From NCBI GenBank assembly GCA_964534315.1, contig CAZHOV010000012.1, positions 1-60,981 of the forward strand: a DNA stretch of 60,981 bases. The letters run 5' to 3'. The position numbers and the translations under genes were made by a program. Below the pieces are notes generated by a model. It saw only the letters and a program-made list of their open reading frames with translations. It was not told the origin of the DNA and searched no databases. Origin of the DNA: CAZHOV01 sp964534315. Lineage in GTDB: Bacteria; Bacteroidota; Bacteroidia; Chitinophagales; Saprospiraceae. Positions 7,234-15,670 of this stretch are shown here, piece after piece; the first letter of the stretch is position 1, and every line of letters begins with the position of its first letter.

Positions 7234-8478
7234 ATGGATAAAAAGACTCCTCAAATCTACATCATCGGCGCCGGCGTCAGCGGGTTGGTAGCAGCGATAG
7301 AGCTGGAAAAAGCAGGCTACGCCCCCACCATCATTGATCAGGCTCCAACCGTCGGCGGCCGCGTGCGGACCGACCAACTGAACGGATACCTGCTCGATCA
7401 CGGCTTTCAGGTACTTTTAACGCAGTACCCTGCTGCCCGGGAATACCTCAGTTACAAAGAATTAAAATTACAGCCTTTCCTCCCCGGGTCAGTCATTTAT
7501 TTTAATGGAAAAAGCTATAAGATCGGTGATCCGTTGAGGAGTTTCCATTTCCTCCTTCCAACCCTCTTTTCTCCTATCGGCAACTTATCGGATAAGCTAA
7601 AGATCCTGAAGCTGTCTAATCAACTCAAAAAAAAGTCGATCGAAGCGATCTTTGAAGAATCGGAAACTTCCACTCTTCAATTTTTGAAAGACTTTGGTTT
7701 TTCTACAAATATTATCCAACGCTTTTTCCGCCCTTTCTTTGCAGGTATTTTTCTGGAGCCCGATTTGAAGACGTCCAGCCGGATGTTCCAATTTGTTTAT
7801 AAAATGTTTGGAGATGGCTACGCTGCGCTTCCGGCCGATGGTATTCAGGCGATTCCCAATCAACTCAAAGCGCAACTTCAGTCGACTAGCTTCAATATGA
7901 ATACGCCTGTAAAAGAGGTGAACGAAAAGACTATATTATTGGAAAATGGGCAATCTATGCAAGCAGATGCCGTCATTATCGCCACTGACCCTTCCCGCTT
8001 GCTAAGCACCTACGTCAAGCAGGAAGTAGCCTGGCACAGCTGTTATAACTTATATTTCAAAACTGATCATTCCACTTTAGAAGAGCCGATCATCGGATTA
8101 GTAGCAGATGAAAAGGCGCTGGTCAATAATTTGTATTTCACTACAGACGTGATCGAGCAGGAGGGTAGCGGAGCAGTACTTTCTGCAACGGTGGTTAGGC
8201 AGCATGACCTTTCGGAAGCCGAATTGATAGAGCAGGTAAAGCAGGAATTAAAAGCCATTTGCCGACTAGAAGAGCTAACGTTTTTAAAAGTATTTACTAT
8301 TAAGAAAGCGCTACCCCGGTTGAAACAGTTGAAATATCAACCTTCGCCTGAAAAGATCAAAGTGGCGGAAGGGCTGTATGTAGCAGGCGATTATACCGCC
8401 AATCCCTCATTAAATGCGGCAATGTTGGCGGGAAAGGTGGCGGCTAATAGTTTGATAGCAGATCTTCAAGTCGGCTGA
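7234..8478 (+). CDS. FAD-dependent amine-oxidase/desaturase-like oxidoreductase
   Basis: This 414-residue enzyme begins with a Rossmann dinucleotide-binding motif, YIIGAGVSGLVAAIELEKAG (GxGxxG), followed by the FAD-binding GGRVRT motif at about residue 44. It ends with the GD-x(7)-N-A FAD-contact motif: GLYVAGDYTANPSLNAAMLA. This plan is shared by protoporphyrinogen oxidases, phytoene desaturases and amine oxidases, and the exact substrate cannot be told from sequence. I chose ATG 7234 over TTG 7228. It follows the SRPBCC gene closely and is probably cytoplasmic or membrane-associated. Confidence 0.82.
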   Translation: MDKKTPQIYIIGAGVSGLVAAIELEKAGYAPTIIDQAPTVGGRVRTDQLNGYLLDHGFQVLLTQYPAAREYLSYKELKLQPFLPGSVIYFNGKSYKIGDPLRSFHFLLPTLFSPIGNLSDKLKILKLSNQLKKKSIEAIFEESETSTLQFLKDFGFSTNIIQRFFRPFFAGIFLEPDLKTSSRMFQFVYKMFGDGYAALPADGIQAIPNQLKAQLQSTSFNMNTPVKEVNEKTILLENGQSMQADAVIIATDPSRLLSTYVKQEVAWHSCYNLYFKTDHSTLEEPIIGLVADEKALVNNLYFTTDVIEQEGSGAVLSATVVRQHDLSEAELIEQVKQELKAICRLEELTFLKVFTIKKALPRLKQLKYQPSPEKIKVAEGLYVAGDYTANPSLNAAMLAGKVAANSLIADLQVG

Positions 8479-8552
8479 TTTTAGAGGGTAAGAAACGCTA
8501 ACTTTTTGTAATTTATCCTTTTATCTCTTCCTAAACATAAAATATAATAACC

Positions 8553-9041
8553 ATGCGCTTTTTACTAGTTCTGCTCCCTTTACTTTTCTTCTCTTGCCAA
8601 CCTGATTCTACAGCTGAAAAGGACCAAAAAGAAGAAGCACCTCGCCCGGCAAAAACCGAATTTGACGAAGAACTCGCCCAAAAGCTAGGCGCCGACGATT
8701 ACGGCATGGCTCAATACGTTATGGCTTTTTTGAAAACAGGCCCCAATCCTTCAAAAGATTCCTTGACCCGCGCCAAGCTGCAACGCGCCCACCTGGACAA
8801 CATCACCCGCCTTGCGGAAGAAGGAAAACTACTCCTCGCCGGTCCTTTTTTAGATGGTGGGGACATCCGCGGAATTTATGTCTTTGATGTAAAGACTACA
8901 GAAGAAGCAGAAGCCCTAACCAAGACAGACCCCGCCATTCAAGCGGGCAGCCTGGTCATGGAATTACACCCCTGGTACGGATCGGCATCAATCAAAATGA
9001 TTAACGACTGGCATAAAAAAATTGCAAAGAAAGGGATTTAA
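8553..9041 (+). CDS. lipoprotein with YCII-related domain
   Basis: This 162-residue protein has a lipoprotein signal peptide with the lipobox LFFSC (Cys at residue 15). A charged linker follows, then a domain at about 50-155 that matches the YCII fold: AQYVMAFLKTGPNPS, RAHLDNITRLAEEGKLLLAG, FLDGGDIRGIYVFDV, TKTDPAIQAGSLVMELHPWYG. YCII proteins are small ferredoxin-like-fold proteins with His/Asp pairs that suggest catalysis. Both the RAH and the TDP motif are kept here. Being anchored in the periplasm or outer membrane is unusual for this family, which is mostly cytoplasmic. The substrate is unknown. Confidence 0.8.
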   Translation: MRFLLVLLPLLFFSCQPDSTAEKDQKEEAPRPAKTEFDEELAQKLGADDYGMAQYVMAFLKTGPNPSKDSLTRAKLQRAHLDNITRLAEEGKLLLAGPFLDGGDIRGIYVFDVKTTEEAEALTKTDPAIQAGSLVMELHPWYGSASIKMINDWHKKIAKKGI

Positions 9042-9060
9042 GCAGGTTGTGGGCTTGGCG

Positions 9061-9119
9061 TTGAAGTTCGTGCCCCACCTATAGGTGTGGCACACCTATA
9101 GGTGGGGCACGAACTTCAA
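9061..9119. repeat. perfect 29-bp palindrome containing CACCTATAGGTG
   Basis: The arms 9061-9089 and 9091-9119 are exact inverted repeats around one G, with the core GTGCCCCACCTATAGGTGTG. A shorter version with the same words lies just past the deacetylase gene (10105-10150). It sits 19 bases after the YCII lipoprotein stop and 85 bases before the deacetylase ATG. Lacking a T tract, it is more likely a dispersed palindromic element than a plain terminator. Confidence 0.9.
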
Positions 9120-9204
9120 ACAATCCCCTCTTTTCGGTTGTTTGGGGTTATGTATTGGTGGTTACAAACCAATACATACCATCAATCAAACTGTTAATTT
9201 TTCG

Positions 9205-10107
9205 ATGCTAAAAATCGCATATTCCCCTATTTATAAATACGAACTCCCCGAAGGCCATCGCTTTCCGATGGTCAAGTACGAGCTATTGCCCGAGCAATTG
9301 CTATACGAAGGCACCATTAAAGAGGATAGCTTCTTCCATCCCGATCCGCTGACCGAAGAAACGGTGTTGCTAACCCATAATAAAGAATATTGGGAAAAAC
9401 TAAAGCATTTGAAGCTGACCAAAAAAGAGATTCGCAAAATCGGATTTCCGCTTTCTGAAAAGTTGGTCCACCGGGGCCTGCACATTTCAAATGGCACGCT
9501 CCAATGCGCCTATTTTGCTCAGCAATATGGGGTAGCGATGAATATAGCCGGTGGTACTCACCATTCGTTTACTGATCGGGGAGAGGGGTTCTGTCTACTC
9601 AACGATATTGCTATTGCGGCCAACTATTTGCTGGAAAAGAATGAGGTGCAAAACATTTTAATTGTCGATCTGGATGTTCACCAAGGCAATGGAACGGCTC
9701 AAATTTTTCAGGAAGAAGACCGGGTGTTCACCTTTAGCATGCATGGAGCAAAAAACTATCCGCTAAAAAAAGAAAAATCTAACCTGGATATCGGCCTTCC
9801 CGACAAGACCGAAGATGAACCCTATCTCAAGGTCCTGCGTGAAATTCTTCCCCGAATAATTGATACAGTCCAACCTCAGCTTATCTTCTACCTCTCCGGC
9901 GTCGATGTCCTCGCCACTGATAAACTCGGCCGCCTAGGCATGACAATAGAAGGCTGTAAAGAACGCGACCGCATTGTGTTGGAAGCATGTCATAAAAATG
10001 ACATTCCGGTTGCTATCAGTATGGGCGGTGGTTATTCCGAACGATTGGCGACGATCGTAGAGGCGCATTCCAATACGTTTCGGGTGGCGCAGGAGGTGTT
10101 TTTCTAG
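9205..10107 (+). CDS. histone-deacetylase-family zinc hydrolase
   Basis: This 300-residue enzyme belongs to the arginase/deacetylase superfamily, class II HDAC/AcuC/acetylpolyamine-amidohydrolase branch. Visible features are the catalytic His pair in AGGTHHSFTDRGEGFCLLND, the zinc ligands Asp and His in IVDLDVHQGNG, the second metal Asp in FYLSGVDVLATDKLGRLG, and the Gly-rich MGGGYS near the end. Such enzymes remove acetyl groups from lysine or small amines. The protein should begin at ATG 9205 (MLKIAYSPIYKYELPEGHRF). An in-frame upstream start at 9085 would fall inside the palindrome and adds residues that do not fit the family. The gene is flanked on both sides by related palindromic repeats. 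Confidence 0.87.
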   Translation: MLKIAYSPIYKYELPEGHRFPMVKYELLPEQLLYEGTIKEDSFFHPDPLTEETVLLTHNKEYWEKLKHLKLTKKEIRKIGFPLSEKLVHRGLHISNGTLQCAYFAQQYGVAMNIAGGTHHSFTDRGEGFCLLNDIAIAANYLLEKNEVQNILIVDLDVHQGNGTAQIFQEEDRVFTFSMHGAKNYPLKKEKSNLDIGLPDKTEDEPYLKVLREILPRIIDTVQPQLIFYLSGVDVLATDKLGRLGMTIEGCKERDRIVLEACHKNDIPVAISMGGGYSERLATIVEAHSNTFRVAQEVFF

Positions 10108-10150
10108 GTGTGGCATACCTATAGATGTGCCACACCTATAGGTGGGGCAC
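10105..10150. repeat. palindromic repeat between convergent genes, related to 9061-9119
   Basis: TAGGTGTGGCA (10105-10115) pairs exactly with TGCCACACCTA (10128-10138). The words CACCTATAGGTGGGGCAC that follow also occur in the palindrome at 9061-9119. The deacetylase stop codon TAG is the first triplet of the stem. Placed between the deacetylase gene and psd, it may also end transcription from both sides. Confidence 0.8.
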
Positions 10151-10155
10151 GCCCC

Positions 10156-10809
10156 CTACATAACCAACCCCAGCACGTCTACATTACCCTTCACCTTATC
10201 TCCGATTTGTACCTTCACCACCGCATCTAACGGCAGAAAGATATCTACCCGGGAGCCAAACTTGATAAAACCCATTTCCTGCCCCTGCTCTACCCGCTGC
10301 CCTTCTTCCAGGTAATTTTTGATGCGACGCGCCATCGCCCCGGCTATCTGCCGTACCAGGATACTGAATTGCTCTCGTTCAAACACAACAGTCATCCGCT
10401 CATTTTCGGTAGAAGACTTCGGGTGCCAGGCAATCAGGTATTTGCCTTTGTGGTATTTCTTATAAACCAGCTTCCCCGAAAGTGGTACCCGGTTGGCATG
10501 AACATCAGTGGGCGACATAAAGATAGAGATCTGTATGCGCTTGTCGTCGAAATATTCGGGCTCATAAGTCTCTTCGATGACCACCACTTTGCCATCGGCA
10601 GGGGAGTAGATACCATCGGGGATGACCTCGGGAATAGGCCGGGGCGGATTACGGAAAAACTGAAGGCTGAAGATCAACCACCCCAGAAAAAAAAGGGAAA
10701 GAAGCAAGAAAAGGACCGTCAGCGGAGTAATCAATAATAATCCTAAACTAACAACTGATAACGTCGCAAATAAACTGATATAGAAGTAACCTTCTCTATG
10801 GATACGCAT
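10156..10809 (-). CDS. psd: phosphatidylserine decarboxylase, short form
   Basis: This 217-residue enzyme converts phosphatidylserine to phosphatidylethanolamine at the inner membrane. It has two N-terminal hydrophobic helices (about 9-48), the conserved SPADGKVVVIEE block (about 88-99), ISIFMSPTDVHANRVPLSG (about 114-132), and the self-cleavage site FGSRVD near residue 189, where the Ser after Gly becomes the pyruvoyl group. The short length and GS-RVD site are typical of the phosphatidylserine-decarboxylase-family proteins of Bacteroidota. It follows cdsA by 8 bases on the same strand, so the pair makes CDP-diacylglycerol and then uses it downstream in phospholipid synthesis; pssA is not in the window. 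Confidence 0.9.
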   Translation of the reverse strand: MRIHREGYFYISLFATLSVVSLGLLLITPLTVLFLLLSLFFLGWLIFSLQFFRNPPRPIPEVIPDGIYSPADGKVVVIEETYEPEYFDDKRIQISIFMSPTDVHANRVPLSGKLVYKKYHKGKYLIAWHPKSSTENERMTVVFEREQFSILVRQIAGAMARRIKNYLEEGQRVEQGQEMGFIKFGSRVDIFLPLDAVVKVQIGDKVKGNVDVLGLVM

Positions 10810-10817
10810 GGGTAGTG

Positions 10818-11666
10818 CTATTTACCAAAATAAAATAAATAAAGCGTGACAAAGGGGATGACAAAGATAAAACTGTCAAAGCGATCGAGAAATCCTCCAT
10901 GACCGGGAAGCAACTTCCCGGTATCCTTTACATCAAAGCGCCGCTTGAACATGGATTCAATAAAATCACCCAAAGGACCAAAAATGCATATAAGGAAGGC
11001 AATCCACAACCAGTTCTCTAAAGGGATTTCACCTAGTACATAATTGACCAAAAAGGCAATGCCAAAGCAAGCAACAGTTCCGCCAGCAGCGCCCTCCCAG
11101 GTCTTTTTAGGAGAAATATTCGGTAAAATAAGATGTCTACCAAACTGCGAACCGGCCAGGTAAGCGCCCGTGTCGTAACACCATATTAATGCAATTACAC
11201 CAAAGACTATATCTGGTGTGTGCCGCCCTCCATACTCCGCCAGCGGAGAAACAAAAGCAAAAGGCAACCCGATATAAAAAAAACCATACGCAATGGCAGC
11301 TGTATTCCAAAATAAATGGGGAGTACTACTGAAAAATTCATAGGACATCACCAGGAAGAAAAGGGGAATAATGTAAAAAATAATCCCGTTAATTGCGGTG
11401 ACGAACGGATCATCAACGCCAATCAAGACCAACAAGAATTCCAGTATAAATACCGATAATCCAAACAACAACCCCAACACCATGCGAATCTGATTACTCA
11501 ACGGTATATCATCGTGCCGTAACGTAATGGTCAAAAACTCGTACAGGCACATCCCGTTGATCAATAAAAACACAGCATATAAAAATACCTTGCCGGCATA
11601 GATCCCCCAGATCATGCCGCCCACAAAAAAAATTGCTGTTAATAGGCGCGTTGTAAAATTATTCAT
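10818..11666 (-). CDS. cdsA: phosphatidate cytidylyltransferase
   Basis: This 282-residue integral membrane enzyme makes CDP-diacylglycerol from phosphatidate and CTP. It has about seven hydrophobic helices. The CTP/metal-binding signature lies near the C-terminus: SMFKRRFDVKDTGKLLPGHG, then GFLDRFDS. An earlier conserved block is SPKKTWEGAAGG. It is the first gene of a two-gene unit with psd. A TATCTTTG -7-like element sits at 11675-11682 on the minus strand, 8 bases before the ATG. Confidence 0.93.
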   Translation of the reverse strand: MNNFTTRLLTAIFFVGGMIWGIYAGKVFLYAVFLLINGMCLYEFLTITLRHDDIPLSNQIRMVLGLLFGLSVFILEFLLVLIGVDDPFVTAINGIIFYIIPLFFLVMSYEFFSSTPHLFWNTAAIAYGFFYIGLPFAFVSPLAEYGGRHTPDIVFGVIALIWCYDTGAYLAGSQFGRHLILPNISPKKTWEGAAGGTVACFGIAFLVNYVLGEIPLENWLWIAFLICIFGPLGDFIESMFKRRFDVKDTGKLLPGHGGFLDRFDSFIFVIPFVTLYLFYFGK

Positions 11667-11674
11667 TGTTAGGC

Positions 11675-11682
11675 CAAAGATA
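11675..11682 (-). promoter_or_regulatory. Bacteroidota-type -7 element (TATCTTTG) for cdsA-psd
   Basis: The minus strand reads TATCTTTG, a match to the TAnnTTTG consensus for the main sigma factor of this phylum. No TTTG is found at the expected upstream distance, and the leader would be very short. Confidence 0.5.
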
Positions 11683-11697
11683 AGGAAAAGGGGGAAA

Positions 11698-11764
11698 CGA
11701 TGTAGCGATATAGCGAGATAACGACTGAACGATATAGCGACTGGACGATGTAACGACTGAGCGA
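11698..11764. repeat. degenerate tandem repeat, ACGATRTAGCGACTG words
   Basis: The words ACGATGTAGCGATATAGCG, ACGATATAGCGACTGG and ACGATGTAACGACTGAGCG follow one another, sharing ACGAT-TA-CGACTG. It is an intergenic low-order repeat upstream of cdsA and resembles the run at 2225-2420. Confidence 0.65.
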
Positions 11765-11810
11765 AAATTTATTCATAAACTTTTGGACGAGGGAAGGAAG
11801 GTGTATTTTT

Positions 11811-11842
11811 CGTCACCCCGTCACCCCGTCACCCCGTCACCT
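11811..11842. repeat. octamer tandem repeat CGTCACCC/T, four copies
   Basis: Three copies of CGTCACCC are followed by one CGTCACCT. On the minus strand the first unit reads GTGACGGGG-TGA, so the repeat encodes the final Val-Thr-Gly and the stop of the acetyltransferase gene, as at 5913-5968. Confidence 0.9.
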
Positions 11843-12281
11843 CAATCTTCCCATTCCACCAATCTTTTTCAATGATTGCCCTATTTTTTTTATAAAATTT
11901 AATGGCTGGGATATTCCAATCCAGCACTTGCCATTTGAGTAGGACAGCCGCTTTTTTTCTGGCTTCCTGTACAATGGCTTCGAACAGGAGTTGCCCATAT
12001 CCTCTTCGGCGGTGGTGTTCAGTGATAATAAAATCTTCGAGGTAAAGCATGCGCCCCTTCCAAGTGGAGTAGGTAAGGTAATAAAGCCCCATACCTATTA
12101 TGATGTCACCCAATTGCACCACATGGGCTTCAAAAATGCCGTTCTGGAAATTTTGCTCATAGTCGGCAAGGGTAGCTGTCAAAGCATGCGGCTCTTTTTC
12201 ATAGACAGCCAACTCATATACCAGATTATATATAGCTGGTAGGTCAGAAGCAATAGCTTTACGGATAGTCAGGTCTTTCAT
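11829..12281 (-). CDS. GNAT-family N-acetyltransferase
   Basis: This 150-residue protein has the GNAT acetyl-CoA fold: N-terminal TIRKAIASDLPAIYNLVYEL, the central strands LYYLTYSTWKGRMLYLEDFI, and the acetyl-CoA pyrophosphate-binding loop EHHRRRGYGQLLFEAI (the R/Q-x-x-G-x-G/A motif). It then has WQVLDWNIPAIKFYKKNRA, as in diamine (spermidine/spermine) acetyltransferase-like members. The substrate could be a polyamine or amino-group-bearing metabolite; this is inferred from the closest family pattern. The last three residues and the stop are supplied by octamer repeats. Confidence 0.82.
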   Translation of the reverse strand: MKDLTIRKAIASDLPAIYNLVYELAVYEKEPHALTATLADYEQNFQNGIFEAHVVQLGDIIIGMGLYYLTYSTWKGRMLYLEDFIITEHHRRRGYGQLLFEAIVQEARKKAAVLLKWQVLDWNIPAIKFYKKNRAIIEKDWWNGKIEVTG

Positions 12282-12319
12282 ATATTTTGTAGTTGTATGG
12301 CAAAGATGCTAATTTACAC

Positions 12320-12371
<52 letters not shown>

Positions 12372-12414
12372 AGTCTGAACGCCCGGCTTTTTTAAAATTA
12401 TTTCAAATTCACCC

Positions 12415-12445
12415 TTTGAAATAATAAAAATTACTTGTACCTTTG
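12415..12445 (+). promoter_or_regulatory. promoter of the str operon, TTTG-N19-TACCTTTG
   Basis: TTTG at 12415-12418 is separated by exactly 19 bases from TACCTTTG at 12438-12445. This matches the Bacteroidota housekeeping promoter consensus (TTTG at -33, TAnnTTTG at -7). The leader before rpsL would be about 85 bases, with G-rich CGGGGGAGG early in it. Confidence 0.85.
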
Positions 12446-12538
12446 CAATCGCTTTTCGGGGGAGGTATGTAAACTGAATATTAAATTATGTAAATTTCCC
12501 TTTGAAATAGAGGTTTTAAGAGTAATAAAAATTTTTTT

Positions 12539-12910
12539 ATGCCAACTATTAATCAACTCGTACGCAAAGGCCGGAAAAAAATAGTGACTAAAAGCAAGTC
12601 GCGTGCGCTTGAGTCTTGTCCTCAAAAGCGGGGGGTTTGTACAAGGGTTTATACCACGACGCCTAAGAAGCCAAACTCTGCCTTGCGTAAGGTTGCCAAA
12701 GTTCGATTGACGAACGGTATTGAAGTGATCGCTTATATCCCCGGAGAAGGTCATAACCTCCAGGAACACTCTATCGTTTTAGTGCGTGGAGGACGGGTAA
12801 AAGATCTTCCTGGTGTGCGTTATACGATTGTTAGAGGTGCGCTGGATACTGCGGGAGTGACAGACCGTCTTCAATCGCGTTCAAAATATGGAACTAAAAG
12901 ACCTAAGTAA
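12539..12910 (+). CDS. rpsL: 30S ribosomal protein S12
   Basis: This 123-residue protein is the decoding-centre protein S12. It keeps the two conserved loops, TTPKKPNSALRKVAKVRL (about 39-56) and GGRVKDLPGVRYTIVRGALD (about 83-102), with the lysines that streptomycin-resistance mutations usually alter still wild type. It is the first gene of the str operon and lies behind a clear Bacteroidota promoter. Confidence 0.98.
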   Translation: MPTINQLVRKGRKKIVTKSKSRALESCPQKRGVCTRVYTTTPKKPNSALRKVAKVRLTNGIEVIAYIPGEGHNLQEHSIVLVRGGRVKDLPGVRYTIVRGALDTAGVTDRLQSRSKYGTKRPK

Positions 12911-12974
12911 CGTTTAGCAAGCAATAAAGTGAAATCAACCCAAGTGGTTGCGCTTTCATAAAGGAAAATAAATC

Positions 12975-13442
12975 ATGAGAAAAAGAAAACCTAAATTAAG
13001 AATAACGCCGCCAGATCCCCGATATGGAGATCCATTGGTAACTCAGTTCGTAAATAACTTGATGTTTCAGGGTAAGAAGAGTTTGTCTTTTAAGGTATTC
13101 TACGAAGCGATGGATATCATCAAAGAGCGAACAAAGGAAAATGAATACGAGATTTGGAAAAAAGCGTTGACCAACGCCATGCCCCAAGTAGAGGTGAGAA
13201 GTCGAAGAATCGGAGGAGCGACTTTCCAGATTCCAACAGAAATTCGCGCAAAGCGAAAAATGTCTATCGGAATGAAATGGCTTATTCGATTTGCACGTGC
13301 AAGATCTGGCAAAGGGATTGCGGAAAAGCTGGCAGCTGAATTGATTGCAGCAAGCAAAGGTGAAGGTGCTGCAGTAAAGCGTAAGGAAGATACCCATAAG
13401 ATGGCAGAATCTAACCGGGCTTTCGCGCATTTCCGCATCTAA
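12975..13442 (+). CDS. rpsG: 30S ribosomal protein S7
   Basis: This 155-residue protein is the 16S 3'-domain assembly protein S7. Conserved stretches are DPRYGDPLVTQFVNNLMFQG near the start, NAMPQVEVRSRRIGGATFQI in the middle, and HKMAESNRAFAHFRI at the C-terminus. It is the second gene of the str operon, 64 bases after rpsL, with the purine run AAAGGAAAA before the ATG. Confidence 0.98.
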   Translation: MRKRKPKLRITPPDPRYGDPLVTQFVNNLMFQGKKSLSFKVFYEAMDIIKERTKENEYEIWKKALTNAMPQVEVRSRRIGGATFQIPTEIRAKRKMSIGMKWLIRFARARSGKGIAEKLAAELIAASKGEGAAVKRKEDTHKMAESNRAFAHFRI

Positions 13443-13490
13443 TTAATTATCTATTCCCATTATTGAACATTGAAATATTTTTAATTTATC

Positions 13491-15626
13491 ATGGCAAAAG
13501 ATCTAACATACACCCGGAATATAGGTATTGCTGCTCACATTGATGCAGGAAAGACTACAACTACTGAGCGTATTCTGTACTACACAGGTATCAGCCACAA
13601 GATCGGAGAGGTGCACGAAGGTGCAGCTACCATGGACTGGATGGAGCAGGAGCAAGAGCGTGGTATCACCATTACCTCTGCTGCTACTAAAACATCCTGG
13701 CCTTGGAAAGACCAGGAATATTCTATTAACATTATCGATACTCCCGGTCACGTTGATTTTACCGTAGAGGTAGAACGTTCTCTTCGCGTTCTGGATGGTG
13801 TAGTAGCACTCTATTGTGCAGTAAGTGGAGTTGAGCCGCAATCAGAAACAGTTTTCCGTCAGATGGAACGCTACAAGGTTCCTCGAATGGGGTTCGTAAA
13901 TAAGATGGACCGTTCGGGTGCTGATTTTTTTGCTGTGGTGGAAGATATAAAAGAGAAACTAGGGGCCAATGCCGTAGCTGTTCAGGTTCCTATCGGAGCG
14001 GAAGAGACATTCAAAGGGGTGGTCGACTTGATCACCAACCAGGCTATCGTTTGGAACGATGAAGATATGGGGATGACATTCGAAGTTATTCCTATACCCG
14101 AAGATTTGCAAGATGTAGTGATGGAAAAGCGGGAAGAATTACTTGAGGCTATTGCCGAGTATGATGAATCATTGATGGAGAAATTCTTCGAAGATCCTGA
14201 TTCTATTTCTGCTGAAGAAATGCGTGCTGCTATTCGCGCTGCTGTTATTGATATGAGCATTATGCCGGTCTTCTGTGGCTCGGCATTCAAAAATAAAGGT
14301 GTACAGGCTGTCTTGGATGCTGTATGCGCATTTATGCCTTCACCTCTTGATATCGAAGCGATTGAAGGAGAAAATCCCGATACGGGAGAAAAAGAGCTTC
14401 GAAAGCCTACAGTAGAAGATCCTTTTGCTGCACTTGCGTTCAAGATCGCCACAGATCCTTATGTTGGACGTCTTGCATTTATGAGGGTGTACTCTGGTAA
14501 GCTGGATGCAGGATCGTATGTATTCAATACTCGTTCCGGAAAGAAAGAGCGGATCTCTCGGTTATACCAAATGCATTCCAATAAGCAAAATCCAATTGAT
14601 GTTGTTGAGGCAGGTGATATTGCTGCGGGAGTTGGTTTTAAAGATCTTAAGACCGGAGATACGATCTGTGACGAAAAAAATCCAATCGTTCTGGAAAGTA
14701 TGACGTTCCCTGAGCCGGTGATTGGAGTTGCTGTAGAACCTAAGTCTCAAAAAGATTTAGATAAATTAGGAATGGCTTTAGCTAAACTTGCCGAAGAGGA
14801 TCCTACGTTCCGCGTAAGGTACGATGAAGAAACCAATCAAACCGTTATTAGCGGAATGGGTGAGTTGCACCTGGAGATTATTGTAGATCGTCTGAAGAGA
14901 GAGTTTAAGGTGGAATGTAACCAAGGGCAGCCCCAGGTGAATTACAAAGAGGCACTGACCAGCTCTTTAACACACCGGGAGCGATTAAAGAAGCAGTCTG
15001 GTGGTTCTGGTTTGTTCGCAGATATGGAATTTGAAATCGGCCCTGCTGATGAAGAATTCTTGGAGAGCGAAGAATTTAAGAATGGAAAGAAGAAATTACA
15101 GTTTGTTAATGATATTAAAGGAGGGTCTATTCCTAGAGAATTAATCCCCGCCTGCGAGAAAGGATTTACAGCTATGATGGACAACGGTATTTTAGCCGGT
15201 TATTCTATCGATAGTATGAAGGTAAGAGTTTATGATGGAAGTACGCACCCGGTAGATTCCAAGCCGATTGCTTTCGAACTTTGCGCCAAAGAAGGATTCA
15301 AGGTGGCTGCTCCAAAAGCAAAGCCTGTAATCCTCGAGCCGATCATGAAGCTGGAAATCGTAACTCCTGAAGAGTATGTAGGTACCGTTATTGGCGACTT
15401 GAACAGAAGAAGAGGGTTGCCGAAAGGTCAAGATCCGCGCTCTGGTGGAGCTGTTGCTATTTCAGCAGAGGTTCCGTTATCTGAAATGTTTGGTTATGTG
15501 ACTACGCTCCGTACCATCACTTCAGGTAGAGCTTCATCTTCTATGGAGTTTTCTCACTTTGCGCCTGCTCCTAAGAACGTTTCTGATGAAATTATCGAGA
15601 AAGCTAAAGGTACTGTAAAAGCATAA
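13491..15626 (+). CDS. fusA: translation elongation factor G
   Basis: This 711-residue GTPase drives translocation on the ribosome. The GTP-binding motifs are intact: AHIDAGKTTTTERIL (G1), RGITITSAAT (G2), DTPGHVDF (G3) and NKMD (G4). Domain III-V features include GMGELHLEI and the C-terminal RASSSMEFSHFAPAP. The length is normal for canonical EF-G. It is the last gene of this str operon; tuf, which follows fusA in many bacteria, is not here, and a strong terminator follows. Confidence 0.98.
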   Translation: MAKDLTYTRNIGIAAHIDAGKTTTTERILYYTGISHKIGEVHEGAATMDWMEQEQERGITITSAATKTSWPWKDQEYSINIIDTPGHVDFTVEVERSLRVLDGVVALYCAVSGVEPQSETVFRQMERYKVPRMGFVNKMDRSGADFFAVVEDIKEKLGANAVAVQVPIGAEETFKGVVDLITNQAIVWNDEDMGMTFEVIPIPEDLQDVVMEKREELLEAIAEYDESLMEKFFEDPDSISAEEMRAAIRAAVIDMSIMPVFCGSAFKNKGVQAVLDAVCAFMPSPLDIEAIEGENPDTGEKELRKPTVEDPFAALAFKIATDPYVGRLAFMRVYSGKLDAGSYVFNTRSGKKERISRLYQMHSNKQNPIDVVEAGDIAAGVGFKDLKTGDTICDEKNPIVLESMTFPEPVIGVAVEPKSQKDLDKLGMALAKLAEEDPTFRVRYDEETNQTVISGMGELHLEIIVDRLKREFKVECNQGQPQVNYKEALTSSLTHRERLKKQSGGSGLFADMEFEIGPADEEFLESEEFKNGKKKLQFVNDIKGGSIPRELIPACEKGFTAMMDNGILAGYSIDSMKVRVYDGSTHPVDSKPIAFELCAKEGFKVAAPKAKPVILEPIMKLEIVTPEEYVGTVIGDLNRRRGLPKGQDPRSGGAVAISAEVPLSEMFGYVTTLRTITSGRASSSMEFSHFAPAPKNVSDEIIEKAKGTVKA

Positions 15627-15635
15627 AACTATTTT

Positions 15636-15670
15636 GCACCGCATCTAACGGATGTGGTGCCTTTTTTTTT
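15636..15670 (+). terminator. rho-independent terminator between fusA and rpsJ
   Basis: GCACCGCATC (15636-15645) pairs with GATGTGGTGC (15651-15660), with one G-T wobble and the loop TAACG. A run of nine T follows at 15662-15670. It separates the str operon from the S10 cluster. Confidence 0.88.

Noticed and set aside
9085..9204. N-terminal extension of the deacetylase
   Set aside because: It would begin within the palindrome and adds 40 residues that do not fit the family; ATG 9205 does.
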